Shown here: positions 63,205 to 64,000 of the stretch, piece by piece
How the letters are laid out: the number at the start of each line of letters is the position of its first letter
Numbering within the stretch: position 1 is the first letter of the stretch
Source: Pseudomonas psychrophila HA-4
Lineage (GTDB): Bacteria; Pseudomonadota; Gammaproteobacteria; Pseudomonadales; Pseudomonadaceae
Length of the DNA: 64,000 nt
Assembly: GCF_000282975.1 (NCBI RefSeq)
Contig: NZ_ALJC01000006.1
Span: 95,756 to 159,755, forward strand
Direction of reading: 5' to 3'
Position numbers and translations under genes: made by a program
Notes under the pieces: model-generated
What the model was told of the DNA's origin: nothing
Database searches by the model: none
The model's input: only the letters and a program-made list of their open reading frames with translations

Positions 63205-64000
63205 GTGGAAGCACATCTGATGGAATGGCTGAATCTGAGCGTGCGTTGGATTCATATGATTACCGGTGTGGCCTGGATTGGCGCGTCGTTTTATTTTGTC
63301 TGGCTTGAGAACAACCTCAATCGAGCCAACCCCAAAGACGGTCTGGCCGGCGATTTATGGGCCATTCACGGGGGCGGTATTTACCACCTCGAGAAGTACA
63401 AGCTGGCCCCACCGACCATGCCAGACAACCTGCACTGGTTTAAATGGGAAGCCTATTTCACCTGGATGTCAGGCATCGCACTGCTGTGCCTGGTGTTTTA
63501 CTTCAATCCGGCGCTGTATCTGATTGCTCCAGGCTCCACCCTAAGCGGCCCTGAAGCGGTCGCCATCGGTATCGGTTCGTTGATTGCAGGCTGGTTTATC
63601 TACGACTTTCTGTGCGACTCCGCCTTGGGCAAGCGCCCGGCGCTGCTCGGTTTCATCCTGTTTGTGTTGTTGGTCGCCGCAGCCTTCGGCCTGAGCAAAG
63701 TGTTCAGCGGACGCGGCGCGTATCTGCATGTCGGCGCCATCATCGGCACCATCATGGTCGGCAACGTATTCCGCATCATCATGCCCGCCCAGCGTGCATT
63801 GGTGGCCGCCATCAAAGAAGGCCGCTCGCCCGATCCGGCATTGCCGGCCAAAGGCCTGTTGCGTTCGCGTCACAACAACTACTTCACCTTGCCGGTGCTG
63901 TTCATCATGATCAGCAACCACTTCCCGAGCACCTACGGCAGCCAATACAACTGGCTGATCCTGGCCGGGATTGCGGTGCTGGCGGTTTTGGTTCGCCACT
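63205..64000 (+). CDS. puuD: Urate hydroxylase PuuD (3' truncated by window edge)
   Basis: Membrane enzyme that oxidises urate to 5-hydroxyisourate; the C-terminal cytochrome c part lies beyond the window. The visible 265 residues start at GTG 63205 (AGAGG upstream) with LNLSVRWIHMITGVAWIGAS and contain several TM segments plus conserved IHGGGIYHLEKYK, FTWMSGIALLCLVFYFNP and ISNHFPSTYGSQYNWL. No stop in the window. It is the first enzymatic step of the adjacent pathway although last in gene order. Confidence 0.92.
   Translation, partial: MEAHLMEWLNLSVRWIHMITGVAWIGASFYFVWLENNLNRANPKDGLAGDLWAIHGGGIYHLEKYKLAPPTMPDNLHWFKWEAYFTWMSGIALLCLVFYFNPALYLIAPGSTLSGPEAVAIGIGSLIAGWFIYDFLCDSALGKRPALLGFILFVLLVAAAFGLSKVFSGRGAYLHVGAIIGTIMVGNVFRIIMPAQRALVAAIKEGRSPDPALPAKGLLRSRHNNYFTLPVLFIMISNHFPSTYGSQYNWLILAGIAVLAVLVRH

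Noticed and set aside
63541..63999. 152-codon minus-strand frame at the right edge
   Set aside because: Lies opposite the well-supported puuD membrane domain and is Gln/Asp/Ala-rich, typical of an antisense frame.

Overview
The window looks like chromosomal DNA of a Pseudomonas, probably of the fluorescens-syringae lineage. The evidence is the gene content and order (tusDCB-tusE-ybiB; aroC, an MFS gene and mtnB-mtnD-mtnC; speE; prmB; folE; the urate/allantoin cluster), Pseudomonas-style REP repeats and moderately high GC. No phage, intact insertion sequence or CRISPR array is visible. Housekeeping genes fill roughly 33.6-57 kb and 59.3-64 kb. The first 33 kb is more accessory.

Layout: 0-1.25 kb is the 3' part of an NCS2 purine permease. 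1.4-2.4 kb has a small XRE protein, a decayed ABC permease tail and a DUF6388 gene. 2.4-7.2 kb is a tightly overlapping five-gene peptide/nickel-type ABC importer on the minus strand. 7.4-12.6 kb has an unknown gene facing an HNH nuclease, then two DMT exporters, one divergent from an Lrp regulator and one from a MocR regulator. 13-17 kb has an LPS-type glycosyltransferase-like gene and a cNMP/CBS/DUF294 signalling protein with a DnaQ-like exonuclease. 17-20.4 kb has BCCT and YkvI transporters separated by an IS3 relic. 20.4-28.6 kb is a catabolic module (cupin, SDR, Zn-dehydrogenase, VOC protein, OprB-type porin, MFS importer) built around an XylR/DmpR-type sigma-54 activator. All three outward transcription units carry a GG-N10-GC sigma-54 promoter with GATCA-type upstream sites, so the module reads as one regulon.

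28.7-33.6 kb has a secreted-type hydrolase, an FeS photolyase with its DUF2256 partner behind a LitR/PplR-like light box, an AdhP that looks acquired from enterics, a perfect 26-bp inverted repeat and tRNA-Ser(TGA). 33.7-43 kb holds BI-1, the tus operon, a glutathionyl-hydroquinone reductase, a CsrA paralogue, an LTA-synthase-like sulfatase and speE. 43-57 kb holds methionine salvage (mtnBDC), aroC, prmB, folE and other housekeeping genes.

At 58.4 kb lies the most striking gene: a 203-residue minimal kinase that I identify as the type III effector HopBF1. A perfect hrp box (GGAACC-N16-CCACTCA) lies 55 bases ahead of its start. This implies HrpL control and a Hrp type III secretion system elsewhere in the genome. 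The window ends in the urate-to-ureidoglycolate pathway: uraH faces puuE-uraD-alc-allA-puuD across a region with two TTGTA(C/T)ACAA operators. The same palindrome precedes the lysE-type exporter at 57.7 kb.
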